DNA from: Symbiodinium natans
Taxonomy: Eukaryota; Sar; Dinophyceae; Suessiales; Symbiodiniaceae
Direction of reading: 5' to 3'
NCBI GenBank assembly: GCA_905221605.1
Contig: CAJNDS010002112.1
Location: 368,501-432,500 of the forward strand
Length of the DNA stretch: 64,000 bases
In this document: positions 12,183 through 25,946 of the stretch, piece by piece
How positions within the stretch are numbered: position 1 is the stretch's first letter
How the letters are laid out: the number at the start of each line of letters is the position of its first letter
Translations under genes and position numbers: made by a program
The notes under the pieces: generated by a model
What the model was told of the DNA's origin: nothing
The model's database searches: none
What the model saw: only the letters and a program-made list of their open reading frames with translations

Positions 12183-12867
12183 TTTCAAGCAAGTTGCAGC
12201 AAGTTGCCTTTAGATCGGAAATAAGGGGGTCTCTCTGAGGGGGCCTCGTTTGCAGTAGATGTCTCGTAGTTTAGAGTTCAGGGCGCCGTTTACGGAAAAG
12301 AAAAAAAAACCTTCCCCACTCTTCCGATGTTTACTCCCTAAACCCTAAACCCTAAACCCTAAACCCCCATGCGCTGAGCCCCACGCCACGCGTGGGGGAT
12401 CCTGGTACCAACCTGGAACTGGCAAGTAGCAACTCTGGGGCCCGTGGTGTGAGGGGGTTTAGAGTTTAGGGTGTAGGGTTTAGGGTTTAGGGTTTGGGGT
12501 GTAGGGTTTAGGGTTTAGGGTTTAGGGTGGGCTTCGGGCCGTAGGGCCAAAGACTTTCGGGCTTAGAACTTGTAGGAAGCATGGGGTTGAAGGTGAAAAT
12601 CACCATAAAATGACTAGACCCAGGGGTCACCTTTGAATAAAAAGGGTACCCTCTTTGGTCTTAAAAATGCAAAATGTTACCCAACTATGACGTAGTTGAA
12701 GGGAACCCCAACCCTAAAAAAAGGAAACAAGGGCCTACTCCGGGTCCTAGATGACATAATCCGGTCCGCCCAATGTGACAGATAGCTTGACAAAGTCGGA
12801 ACACCATGGAACGCGTGCCCGGATTCGGAACTCTCTCCTCCAACACCCCACGCGGCAAACCTTCACA

Positions 12868-13115
12868 TCATATGCCTGGCCAAACAAACACATGACATGT
12901 CATCATGTCTGGCGCCACTCCTCTTAAGTACTGTTGGTTTGCAGGGAATGGGGGAATGAGGTACCCTCCATAATCCTGTAAAGGTTATATATAGGGCCCT
13001 CATTCCCTCATTCCCTGCTAACCAGCAGTAAGTCCTGCTGGCACCAGCTCATGCTCGTCGATGATGGCATTCAGCCTGCTCCTCTTACTTTCAGACTCCA
13101 CGGCCTCCATGATAG
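12868..13115 (-). CDS. Two-exon ORF fragment of unknown function
   Basis: Exon 13035-13115 reads IMEAVESESKRSRLNAIIDE then HELVPA; exon 12868-12920 continues GVAPDMMTCHVFVWPGI to a TGA. The join keeps frame with a GA donor (GACTTA) and AG followed by G, and the intron between is a family G introner. Upstream sequence is a TTTAGGG array and a family B element, so further exons are likely. I do not recognise the product. Confidence 0.4.
12921..13034 (-). mobile_element. Family G introner, intact copy
   Basis: Terminal inverted repeats built around TACTGTTGGTTTGCAGGGAA and its complement TTCCCTGCTAACCAGCAGTA. The middle contains a GAATGAGG / CCCTCATTCC inversion. A broken second copy is at 48111-48197. 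Confidence 0.75.
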
Positions 13116-13194
13116 CTTAGGGTTTAGGGTTTAGGGTTTAGGGTTTAGGGTTTAGGGTTTAGGGTTTAGGGTTTAGGGTTTAGGGTTTAGGGTT
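13114..13194 (+). repeat. TTTAGGG array beside family B
   Basis: About 11 units between an exon-like island and the family B element at 13196. Confidence 0.95.
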
Positions 13195-13195
13195 A

Positions 13196-13295
13196 GTTTG
13201 GAATGTTCCCCCTTCTACTAACAGTCCTTTATAGGGATGAAAATAGGTGATACTATAATCCCAACCCTGCTGATATAAGGGGGAACATCCCAAAT
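13196..13295. mobile_element. Family B element next to a TTTAGGG array
   Basis: Ends TTGGAATGTTCCCCC and GGGGGAACATCCCAA. The TTTAGGG array 13114-13194 abuts its left end. ATGATAGC before the array and ATGATGGT after the element look like a diverged 8-bp target duplication that encloses both. Confidence 0.75.
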
Positions 13296-13379
13296 GATGG
13301 TAGTTGATTCGAAGCTGCCAAACTTTCGAGCCAATCACTCCCACATGCGGGGGCTCCGAAAGCAGTGGATGTCTGGCTA

Positions 13380-13485
13380 GTATCCCCAAAAGGACACCCT
13401 ATACACTCACCAATAGAAGGGACCTTCTATACACTCACCAAATGACAGTGATATGCACCCGGTTTCACGTGGGGTGGCGCTTGCT
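13380..13485. mobile_element. Family F element
   Basis: CCCCAAAAGGACACCC, CTATACACTCACCAA (twice) and CAGTGATATGCACCC. The same blocks, in the same order, occur at 40656-40785. Confidence 0.65.
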
Positions 13486-13854
13486 AAGGGCAGTCTACGG
13501 CATTTGGGGTACAAGGGCGGACCCTGACTTTTGGAAACTCCCAACTTTTGATCCCAAAACCCCACACCCGAAACCAAAATATCCCCGCAGCTCCCAGTTT
13601 GAAACCCCAAACCCTAAACCCCTAAACCCTGTTTTTTGCTTCGCCTCTGAGGATCGAAGCCAATTCTGAATACCCTAAACCCCAAACCCGAAACCCCAAA
13701 CCCTAAACCCCAAACCCCAAACCCCAAACCCTAAACCCTAAACCCCAAACCCTAAACCCTGAAAGATGGAAGTAACAGCTCAACTGCGCACCTGGGTCCA
13801 CGTAGCCGGGTGGAGAGGGCCAGACCTGGTTGCCCAGGTCGGGAGCCGCCTCAG

Positions 13855-13976
13855 GGTTTGGGGTTTAGGGTTTGGGGTTTAGGGTTTAGGGTTTAGGGTT
13901 TGGGGTTTAGGGTTTAGGGTTTGGGTTTGGGGTTTAGGGTTTAGGGTTTAGGGTTTAGGGTTTAGGGTTTAGGGGC
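13855..13976 (+). repeat. TTTAGGG / TTTGGGG mixed array
   Basis: About 17 units; the mirrored CCCTAAA / CCCCAAA array at 13673-13762 lies about 90 bp to the left. Confidence 0.9.
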
Positions 13977-14104
13977 TTTGTGTGTGTGTTTTGATTTGCC
14001 AGAGGTTGGGGTGTTGGGCTTGGGTTCTCTCACTTTCGCACCGGACAGGCTGCGGGTCCCCTCCGACTAGAAGGTGGGGGTGGGGGCGGTGGGGGCGGGG
14101 GGTT

Positions 14105-14229
14105 CTGAAGCTCATGGGTAGTTAGAAGTAGAGTCATGAGTACCTCAATGAAGGGTTAGGAGAGAGGTTACTTTACCTTGCAACCCTACATATATATATA
14201 TATATAACTAGCCATGAAGCTTCAAGTAG
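14105..14229. mobile_element. Family A element with TA run
   Basis: GAAGCTCATGGGTAG left and CTAGCCATGAAGCTTCAAGT right. A TA dinucleotide run (14187-14206) lies in the right half. Confidence 0.7.
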
Positions 14230-14304
14230 GGCACTGGCAAGCTCTCTTCTGAATCCAGGAAAAAACCCTGAGAAAGCTCTCCAGGGCCCCTTTTGCATCC
14301 TAAA

Positions 14305-14412
14305 ACCTAACCTAAGATGGCCCTTCAAACCCTCTGAAAAATATTCCTAAATATGGTCCTCTCAAACCCAATAAGGGAAAATATAAAATATCCCAAGGGC
14401 CTACCTAGTAAC
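14305..14412. mobile_element. Family E element, intact
   Basis: GATGGCCCTTCAAACCCTCT … AATATCCCAAGGGCCTACC. Almost identical over its length to 20785-20882. Confidence 0.8.
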
Positions 14413-15137
14413 CCTAGACCCTAAACCCTAAACTCGAAACCCTACTATCCAACGGCACGATGCCAGCTAACAAGAGCCGGAACCATCGAGGCGAGCCCGA
14501 TGATTCAGGGAGCCAGCAGCACTCGCTGCCTAGTGCAGCCAACCAAGCGACGCTCACCCGGGTTCAGGGTTTAGGGTTTAGGGAATTCAGACTCTTTTCT
14601 CTTCTCCTTGCGGCTGTGCAGGCTTTCTACGCCATAGGCACTTGGCCTTGAAACGAATGGAACGAGCTCTCGAGCCCTCTGGCATGGTAGGAACTCTGTC
14701 GAGCTGCTGCGGCCCAGAACGTGGGTGTGAGGCATATGGCTACAGCAGTGATCGGGCGAGTAGCTAAGGTCACGCGGTGGGCACAGCATATCTGGGCGTT
14801 ACTATGGCTGCAAGAACCAGCGGCCAAAAGAATTTGCAAACAAGTTGGGCTTGGGCATCTTCTGCGCATGCCCACGAGCGCGAAGGCCCCCATAGGAGGC
14901 CGCAAAATGTAGGGCAGCCAATGCTCCCCTAAAGGTCAGCGCTCCAAAACCACTTGCGGGAGGGGCCTTCTCCTCAACTTCAAATCTTACACTTTCTAGG
15001 TGACAACGAGACCCTGCGAACTACTGTTACTGTGCCTAGGCCCCACAGCCCCTCACCTCCTGGCGCCGGCACGGCTACTGTGCGGGCCATGCAGGCATGG
15101 AAAATAGCCGAACCTCTCAGCCTCGAGCAGCAAAGCT

Positions 15138-17884
<2,747 letters not shown>

Positions 17885-17924
17885 GGTGTGTGCGAGGTCA
17901 GAGAGAAAGTCGAGGCAAAGTCGT

Positions 17925-17937
17925 CTTGAACCAAAAT
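17925..17937 (-). promoter_or_regulatory. Relict spliced-leader fragment upstream of the isocitrate dehydrogenase ATG
   Basis: Read on the minus strand this is ATTTTGGTTCAAG, matching 12 of 13 bases of the 3' end of the dinoflagellate spliced leader (…ATTTTGGCTCAAG). It ends 40 bp before the start codon of the gene on the same strand. The 5' part of the leader does not match. This fits a relict left when a trans-spliced mRNA was copied back into the genome, but the match is short. Confidence 0.5.
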
Positions 17938-18690
17938 TCTGCCATTTTCATCAGAAGGATCTCTTCATTGCGGGAAGAGGGTGAGAGGGGGGGCGGCATT
18001 GGGGACTGCTTCTGTGCTTGGCGGTTGCCCGAGCAACTCACCCGCTACTTCTGCTTCTCTTCTCAGTGCCGTGAATTTTGGCCTGTGGCCAAATCGACGT
18101 TGGGATCAATTTGGTATGTGTGACTACTGATTCGCATCATGATTTCGTGCAGAAATCCCAACTTTCCAGCCGGTTGTGATGGCTGTGGCCATGGGCTGTG
18201 GCGTTTTGTCAACTGTGGCGAATTGCTTTCTAAAACGCTTACAGCACATGATTTATACATGCGCCGGTGGTGCAAGTGCTCGTGTCTGTGTGCTGTGTGT
18301 GCTGAGTGACAGTAAAACACAGACAGGCCCAACATTCTTAAAGTTGAAAGTCAACCCCGCGCATCAATACCCTAAACCCTCCGACTTTTTCAGGGCCTTG
18401 AGTTAGGGCTCCAAACCCCAACCCTTTCAAACATAAAACCCCGAGCTAAACTACACTCCCAAAGCCTGGGTCAACCCCTGGACAAGACTAAACTTCCAAA
18501 CCCCAGACCCCTAAACCCTAAACCCCTAAGCCTTCATGAGCGCTTCCAAGGCCCAAAAAGTTTAAACCCTCATAAAACTGCAGCCTCAGGCCCTAATAAA
18601 CCTTTACAAACGACTAGTTTGCATTCCAGGCTTGGGTGAGCCTAAACCACTATGAACCCCTAAACTCCAAACCGAAACTTCTGCAGCCCT

Positions 18691-18799
18691 ACTTGAAGGT
18701 TCATGGGCAGTGATAAGCCGGGCTATGAGTAGCCAAAGAAAGGTGATGAACATAGGCTACCTGATGACCCTACTTATAACTACCCATGAACCTTCAACT
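18691..18799. mobile_element. Family A element followed by CCCTAAA array
   Basis: ACTTGAAGGTTCATGGGCAG left and AACTACCCATGAACCTTCAA right; an array (18801-18885) starts at once after it. Confidence 0.8.
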
Positions 18800-20012
18800 A
18801 TCCCTAAACCCTAAACCCTAAACCCTAAACCCCAAACCCTAAACCCTAAACCCTAAACCCTAAACCCTAAACCCTAAACCCAACCCAATGAACCCTCAAG
18901 TCTGACCCAAAAAAACCTCCGAGCCTCCATGGCCTGAAGCGTTGCCAAGCCATGGGCTCTGTAGGCCCGCAGTCCTCACCAAGAGTTTAGGGTTTAGGGT
19001 TTAGGGTTTAGGGTTTAGGGTTTAGCGCTTGCTAGACCATGAAATTACCCTTAGGAAAGCGGCGGGGTGCAGTCAGCCTTGGAAAGTGGGGGTGTTGGGC
19101 TTGCCAGGGTTTTCGGCTTTGGGGCTCAGGGTTTAGGGCTTCGGGTTGGGTCGTGTCATGTGAGGGCGCGCCCGATCCACCCTGGCCCATCCACCCTGTA
19201 CTCTGCCAGGCTTTAGGAAAGACGAAGCAGGTTTGTAAGTTGAAAGGAGTTCGAAGTTAGCTGTAGAGTTCTGACAGGTCTTGTGGTGGCTTGGGGTATC
19301 ATTCGGGTGGCCCTTTCCGGGCGGAGGTACGTCTTAACAGGCTGCAACTGCTGTAGCTTCCAGCGCGTGTGGCCAGATGTGTCAAACAACCGCATGTCTG
19401 GTGGTTCCAACGGCCCGCAGGCTAAATTGCAGCGGGGCACTTCCAGGTGTTGGGCAGCTTACAAAAGACGCTCTAGGCTGCAATTTAGGGTTTGGGTTTG
19501 AATGACGACCAAGCGCGAATTGTGCTGTGTGCACATGCACCATATGCTATAACACATGACTTCAGCTTGCCACAATCAAGGTGCTGGATAGCTAGAATAG
19601 CAGGACTGAGCAATAGTCATTGTACTTGTGTACTCGTAAGAAGTATGAGATAAATAGTCGTAAGCGAGTGCAATAAATGTCAAATAGTAACTGGTAGCTA
19701 TAGAACATAATAATTAGCTAATACTAGCTATTAAGTAAGAAGTAGTACTCAGGAACCAGTAAGAAATGGTGACGGAAATCACAATCATGATTCGCAATAA
19801 ACACGATTAGCGGTGAACAGAGCAAGGGTACGAACAAGCATTTAACAAGCACTTGAGATCGTACCTCAAACACCCCAAAACCCTCTGCCAACCAACGAGC
19901 CGTTTTGTTGCATCGGGGCTTGGGTGCGTCCATCGGGGCAGTCAACCCATACCACAAACCCTACACCCCTAACCACCCTAAGCCCTTTTTACGGCTAGGA
20001 CTGCTGCACCAC

Positions 20013-20340
20013 CCTAAGCCCTAAACCCTAAACCCTAAGCCCTGAACCCTAAGCCCTAAACCCTAAACCCTAAACCCTCAGCCCTAAACCCTAAACCCTA
20101 AACCCTAAACCCTAAACCCTAAGCCCTACACCACATGCACTCTAAAAAGGCAGACGACAGGGGGCCTGCGTCGTGAGGGTGCGGCGCCTCCTGCCAAGAA
20201 TCCCCTGGGCCTCCCAGCTCAGCCTCAGCTCCCGGGTTTAGGGTTTAGGGTTTAGGGTTTAGGGTTTAGGGTTTAGGGTTTAGGGTTTAGGGTTTGGGGT
20301 TTACGGTTTAGGGTTTAGGGTTTAGGATTTAGGGTTTGAG
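20013..20340. repeat. Facing CCCTAAA (20013-20131) and TTTAGGG (20234-20340) arrays
   Basis: Two arrays in opposite orientation about 100 bp apart, able to form a large inverted repeat. The left one is rich in CCCTAAG variants. Confidence 0.9.
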
Positions 20341-20784
20341 TGTTTGAGGGCTTGACAGTGAACTACCATTTGCTTAACCCACCAAGGAATACAAAAGATT
20401 CTTCCTTGCAAGGGTCATAGCGGAACTATTCTCTTTTATTTCTTCCGGGGCTCTTAACACATAGTGGCTAAGGGTCAAGGGTCGGCGGTTGAGGGTTCAG
20501 GGTTGAGGGCATCTCGACAGACCTTGGGCTCCGAAATGTTTAGGGTTTAGGGTTGCTCCCTGCCGCAACGCTTATCAAAATGCTTCGTGGGGCTAGCTTG
20601 TGAGTCTCTCAAGAACCTGAAGTACGTTTAGAACGGCAGCTTGCACGTTTCATCACAAAAACTTCCGCGATCTCGGATCTCCACGCCACGGCAGATGCGC
20701 CCTGATGCAAGCCTCTGACGGCCTCCTTGCCAGCTGTTCAAACGCGGAATGCGGTCGCGCACTTGGATGCGCTCGGACTCCTCT

Positions 20785-20882
20785 CTAGGATGGCCCTTCA
20801 AACCCTCTGAAAAATATTCCTAAATATGGTCCTCTTAAACCCAATAAGGGAAAATATAAAATATCCCAAGGGCCTACCTAGC
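20785..20882. mobile_element. Family E element, intact reference copy
   Basis: GGATGGCCCTTCAAACCCTC left, TATCCCAAGGGCCTACC right, flanked by CTAG on both sides. It shows the uninterrupted form of isocitrate dehydrogenase intron 2. Confidence 0.8.
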
Positions 20883-21624
20883 TCTGGATCTTTGGAAAGA
20901 CTGCATGCATCCGCAGGAGACTCAACAAGATGCGAAACTGGTTCTTCTTCTATCTTTTGCGGCTGGTTGCTGGTTGCCGTCTGTGTCCGCTCATGGGTGT
21001 CCATACCGCGGCCATGTGGAAGTCATGGGTTGTGTGGTTTCTTGATGCATGCAAGAGCCGTAGCAAAAGAACCCTTCATCAAGAAGACTCCCATGTCTCT
21101 GTACCCTAAACCCTAAACCCTTAACCCTAAACCCTAGTCCCGAAACCCTAAACCCTAAACCCTAAGGGTTGAATTTCGGTCCCCTGCTTCGGGTCCCTGT
21201 AACACGGCCCTTCGAAGGGGCTGACCTGAGGGTGCAAGCTGGCAATGTGAAACAAAAAACCGCAGAGCATCCACCAGAAGAAAGATGGTCCTCTCAGGCC
21301 CTACTTTGGGAGGGTTCAGCATATGTTCGTAATCACACACACACACACATCTGTAAGAGGAGGACGGTATGAAGGCACCAGGGCACCCCAGGGCTGAGGT
21401 GTAGGGTTCAGACTCTCCGGCGCGGGGGGGGCCGCACCATCTGAAGCTGCTGGCGCTGTGAGAAGCCCTTCAACCCCTTACAGTAACCAAACCCTAACCC
21501 TGAACCCTAAACCCTAAACCCTAAACCCTTTTTTCCCCCTTTTTTTAACCCAGGACTGCGGAGGCTCCGGCCTGGGAAACCCCTTTTCTTTCTCCGAAAC
21601 CTTGCAGCCAGGCCTTCAATCCCC

Positions 21625-21775
21625 TACTTGAAGGTTCCGGGGGGTAGCTCGAAGCACCGTTACAAGTAAGGTAGCCTTTTTACTATGACCTCAATTAAGG
21701 TGTTTAAACCCCATAAAAAATTACAAACTACCCATGAAACATGAAACCCTAAAGTTACAACTACCCATGAGCCCT
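21625..21775. mobile_element. Family A element, right end doubled
   Basis: ACTTGAAGGTTCCGGGGGGT left; AACTACCCATGAAAC and AACTACCCATGAGCC follow one another at the right, so the right end is duplicated. Confidence 0.7.
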
Positions 21776-22492
21776 TGCAAGGGGAGTCGCTGGGGGTCAC
21801 GGAAGCGATGAGGCTCCCGCATGCATCTCTATGGCTTTCAATGTTGCGAGGCCCTGCGCGCGGTAGGCGGCAAGGCCTGCGAGGCAAGGCAAAGCTTCCT
21901 TTTACCAAGACGGTGGCGTTGCTGCGGAGGGGAGGGGAGTTCTCCCTAGAACCCGATGAATCCAGGGTGAACCCTAACCCTTTTTGAACCCACTCTGCCA
22001 CCAAATCAGCTAATCCCTTAAACCCTGAAAAGCCTAACCAACCCTAGACCCTGCACGCTAACCCCATCGGCCTGCAGACACTGCCTTCTTCTCGCTCATG
22101 TTCTTCGTGGGTGCTTGTAGGAAGCTTGGCCTTAGGGTGCAATTCGGGCTTACAGGTTAAGAGTCTAGGGTTTAGGGTTCTCTCTTTAGGGTTTAGGGCT
22201 TACAGTAGGGATTTGGATTCACGGTTTAGGGTTAATGGTTTGGGGAATCCTCGTCCCCATTTGTGGTCAATCCCCTGCAAAAAGGTCGCGGGCAATGCAA
22301 AAATTTTCGCAGACCCCCATGTAAGTCACAGGAACCAGTGTGTGCTCATCTTCCTGTAAAGCTTCAAATGGCGAGCCGAAACTTACGACCCCAAGCCCCA
22401 AAAAACCCTACCACTTCGGTATCCTGAACCAGAACCCCCCCCCCCCCCCAAAAAAAAAGCCCTCCCATCACCCAACGGACCGAACCCTAATC

Positions 22493-22602
22493 TTTGGGAT
22501 GTTCCGCCTTATACTAACAGTTCTTAATAGGGATTATTATAGTAGGGGGTACTGTAATCCCCATTAAGGAAAGGCTGTTAGTATAAGGGGAAGCATCCCA
22601 AC
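22493..22602. mobile_element. Family B element
   Basis: TTTGGGATGTTCCGCC… and …GGGGAAGCATCCCAA inverted ends, with TACTAACAGT and ACTGTTAGTA style internal inversions. CTAATC occurs on both sides. Confidence 0.75.
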
Positions 22603-22721
22603 TAATCCTAACTAAACCCCGAAGAAGAACCTTGGTTTCTGGTTTAAAGTCTATAAGCCTTACCCACTTGGGCGATGTGGAGTTCGAGGGTTCAGGGTGT
22701 CGAATCTTCTCGATTTATGAA

Positions 22722-22745
22722 GCGTCATCCTTGCGCAGGGGCCAC
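22722..22745 (-). pseudogene. U6 snRNA fragment
   Basis: The plus strand reads GCGTCATCCTTGCGCAGGGG then CCAC, matching the reverse of the U6 internal stem-loop region. A U6-like CGAATCTTCTC lies just before it (22701-22711), in the opposite order from intact U6, so the fragment is rearranged. Confidence 0.6.
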
Positions 22746-23188
22746 GGGTTTAGGGTTTAGGGCTTGGGGTTTTTTCGGAAGGGCTTCGGGTAGTTCAAGC
22801 TTAGACACGCGTCGCTGCGTCCCTCCCCGGCCGGGCCATCTGGCGCCGAACTGGGCTGCGTGCGCCTCGATGCCAATCTTGGGTTTAGGGTTTAGGGATC
22901 TTTTCAGGGTTTAGGGTTTAGGAAGGACTCGTCGGCTGGGTTTAAGGGTTCGGGGCTTCAAGTTTAGGGCTCAGGGAAGTTTAGGGTTCCAAGCCCTTTT
23001 CCATCTGGGCTGGGTGGGGAATGCCAGAGAAATTGGAACCCTGAGGAGTTGATGCGGAGGCCTTGTTTGGGGGCTCCATGGACAACTCACTCGGGCTCGT
23101 TTGGGTTAGGCGCTGGCTCAGGGTTTCTTCTCTGCTGGTGGGCTGGCCGCGCAGTTGCCGCTCCCGCCAGATTGATGACGAAGGGGCG

Positions 23189-23310
23189 CTTGAAGGTTCG
23201 TGGGTAGTTCAAGTGTAGGGCTATAAGTACAAGGTAACCTGTCTTGGAACCCTGATGAATAATTCAGGTACTTATATCCCTACCTACAGCTACCCATGAA
23301 CCTTCAAGTA
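23189..23310. mobile_element. Family A element
   Basis: CTTGAAGGTTCGTGGGTAG left and CTACCCATGAACCTTCAAG right, nearly perfect inverted ends. Confidence 0.8.
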
Positions 23311-23975
23311 TGCTGAGGGCATTGGACCCGGAATCCGAGTCGGAGCGTGATATTCCCCCGGAACCCTGCCGAGCCTGGGATTTGGCCCCGACCGTGCTGC
23401 CCCCAAAAGGCCACACGCACGCTGATGGAGGATGTTCACTTTATTCATTTACCTTTCTGTCTGAGTCTAGGCCCTTCAAGCCCCCTAAAAGCCCCCAAAA
23501 GCCCCCTAGAGCTCCCTAAAGCCCTTCAAGAGAATGCCATTCTTTCTTTTCTCTCCATTCATGTGGCACAGCGACTGGTCCTGCAACGGCCAAGGGCCCT
23601 GCCAGGGATCTTCGATGAGCTTGTCCACCTCCTTCTCGAAGTCTATCGTGTACCTTGGATGCTCGACAGCTATTAGGATATCAGGAGGGACCCCTACTAG
23701 CCCTTCATCTGCTTCCCCTGTAGAAAGCTCCTATCTATACACCTGATAGTAGTCCCTTTATATCTAAGTAGCCGCTACATTACCCCAAAGGTCTCCCTCC
23801 GTTTGCGCCTTTCCCTCAAGGCTCTTAGCATGCTCATGACTTTGGGGATCACCACCACCGTTCGAAAAGACGGGAGGCACCCTTATGGGAAGGGGTTTTT
23901 CGAAGGAGGCCTATTCATTCCGAAAGGATCCGAAAGGTATCTATGATGGGACCTGACAGAAAAACAGCTCAACAT

Positions 23976-24064
23976 TTTCCGAAAATAGGGGACCCTTCTC
24001 CGAGGTCCCTTCAAGGGGATTCTATTCTATTTGGGGGTGTACAGGGGTACCCCCTATTAATACC
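23976..24064. mobile_element. Family J element
   Basis: CCGAAAATAGGGGACCCTTC then AAGGGGATTCTATTCTATTT, shared with 53180-53290. Confidence 0.5.
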
Positions 24065-24499
24065 AAGATCTGCCCTTGCTTGGGTCTAGGCTGTATTGGT
24101 TCCTCTATTTTTGTTGCGACCCCGTCGCTGTCCAGACCATACCTGGGGTCTGCACAACATCCCCCAAACTCTAAACTCCCCAAACACCCCCAACCCTAAA
24201 CTCCCTAAACTCTCAAAACTCCCCCAACCCTAAACTCCCTCAACTCCCTAAACTCCCTCTAAACTCTCTCTAAACTCTGTCTAAACTCCCTGATTCCTTC
24301 TAAACTCCCTAAAGGATCGAGCTGGCACTTCACCTTCAAGAGAACAGGCCTTCCTCTTGGGCACCAAGACTTGGTGTTGCCAACGCATCCGCACTAGGGT
24401 GTGCGGAGAAGACTCCAGAAAGCCCAATATCCCTGAGTCATATTCAGGAGTATACCTGAATCCAAAATAGGGATCCTCCTTAAGACTTAGTTGCTTCTC

Positions 24500-24540
24500 G
24501 AGGATGGCCCCTGAGACCCTCTGAAAATATTCCTACCTAG
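24500..24540. mobile_element. Family E remnant, internally deleted
   Basis: GGATGGCCCCTGAGACCCTC then GAAAATATTCCTACCTAG: the middle of family E is missing. Confidence 0.55.
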
Positions 24541-25604
24541 TTGTTCCCTGTACTTATTCCCTCATTGCAAGGCTCTTTGCTGAACTGCCATGCAGACCCG
24601 GCCGCACAGATCGCGAAGGGCAGCAGACTTCGGGAGCATTCTTCGCGCGGCCTCCAACAGACACGGACAGACCATCAGCTTGTTGCAAAAAACACTTGCG
24701 GCAACTCGGTGAAATTTAAAGCCCGACATGGGCAGCCTACTATGTTGTTCTTCTGGTGGAATATGCTAGGAAACACTTATAGAACACGCCACGAAATTGA
24801 GATGATACATTTCAAGCTTGAATTCAAAGGGTGCCCCCGCCTGCTGTCCAGCGTCCGTCGGTGCCGTTGTGCGGCACCGTGGGCATGGCGATGCTGGTCG
24901 GCGCACCTGCACAAGGAAAAAGTAAACCGTGAATCCTCGGCCCTGGGGGTTTTAGGAACCATCTGTTTAGTAGGTTTCTGAGTATGATAACCCCAGTCAC
25001 GGGGGCCCCTTGCGGCACTACGGGGGCTCCTTGCGGCACTTGAAACTATTTGTTGCAGCCAGGTGGCACTTCAAACTCTACAAAACTAAATACCCCTTAG
25101 GGTTTAGGGTTGTGGGTTTGGGGATGGTGCTTGGGGTCTTTACACGCTCGTGCCCTTGGAGCCCTCGATTTTAACAAAGATAGACCACACCTCCGACAAC
25201 CTCGAAACTACGGCAAAACAATAAGGTACATTGCCAAGACTCCTGCACCACGTTGGGAAACACCATCATTCAAAACAGTACAACTAGAAACAAGAAGTAG
25301 AACTAAAACCATAACTATCATTGTACCAACTAGAAGTAGAACCAAAACCATAACTACAGTTGTAGTAGTTTCCTGGCTCTTGAAAGCTTCACCACTTGGG
25401 CCCAGAGGCGGCGGCTAGTCCTCTAGGCGCCAGAAATCATTGAACCATGATCATCAGAAGTCCTAGAAGCCCTCTGAAGGCCTCTTAGTGGTTTAGGGTT
25501 TAGGGTTTAGGGTTTAGGGTTTAGGGTTTAGGGTTTTAGGAAACATCCGAAACTTGCTATTTCCTACCATTTTATGAACACTAGCCCACGTTCGTAATAG
25601 AACA

Positions 25605-25757
25605 CTTGGTACCCCAGCAACCATCTTATGATAAGTGCACCCGGGTAGCCCGATAACCATCTTATGATAAGTGCACCCTCTTTGGTTGGTTACTTAGAGA
25701 ACCCCAGAACAAGAAACATACAAGGGTAAAGGGCACCACTGGGCTGCCAAGAGAAGA
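25605..25757. mobile_element. Family C element, left part doubled
   Basis: AACCATCTTATGATAAGTGC occurs twice (about 25619 and 25656), followed by one right end (AAAGGGCACCACTGGGCTGC). Terminal ends GTAGCCC… and …GGGCTGCC are inverted. Confidence 0.8.
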
Positions 25758-25778
25758 TAGAAACCAAAGCCTCCCCCC

Positions 25779-25946
25779 TAAACCCTAAACCCTAAACCCT
25801 AAACCCTAAAACCCTAAACCCTAAACCCTAGAACCCTAAACCCTAAACCCTAAACCCTAAACCCCTAAACCCTAAACCCTAAACCCCTAAACCCCTAAAC
25901 CCTAAACCCTAAAACCCTAAACCCTAAAACCCTAAACCCTAAACCC
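25779..25946 (-). repeat. CCCTAAA array with 8-bp variants
   Basis: About 23 units, several lengthened to CCCTAAAA or CCCCTAAA. Confidence 0.95.

Larger units (their letters stand above)
10450..12867. other. Arrays and microsatellites, no gene supported
   Basis: TA and GTCT microsatellites, CCCTAAA arrays at 11695-11760 and 11810-11902, GGGCTTA units at 11480-11550. No convincing exon. Confidence 0.6.
13485..15137. other. Arrays, family A and E copies, anonymous sequence
   Basis: The non-repetitive part, 14455-14940, has weak open frames on both strands that I could not assign. Confidence 0.5.

Noticed and set aside
14721-14912. Possible LINE reverse-transcriptase tail (VGLGHLLRMPTSA on the plus strand)
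   Set aside because: A short motif only, with no reverse-transcriptase catalytic residues nearby and an equally open reverse strand.
18067-18090. Second spliced-leader-like match (CCGTGAATTTTGGCC)
   Set aside because: Needs a gap in the middle and lies on the wrong strand for the neighbouring gene.
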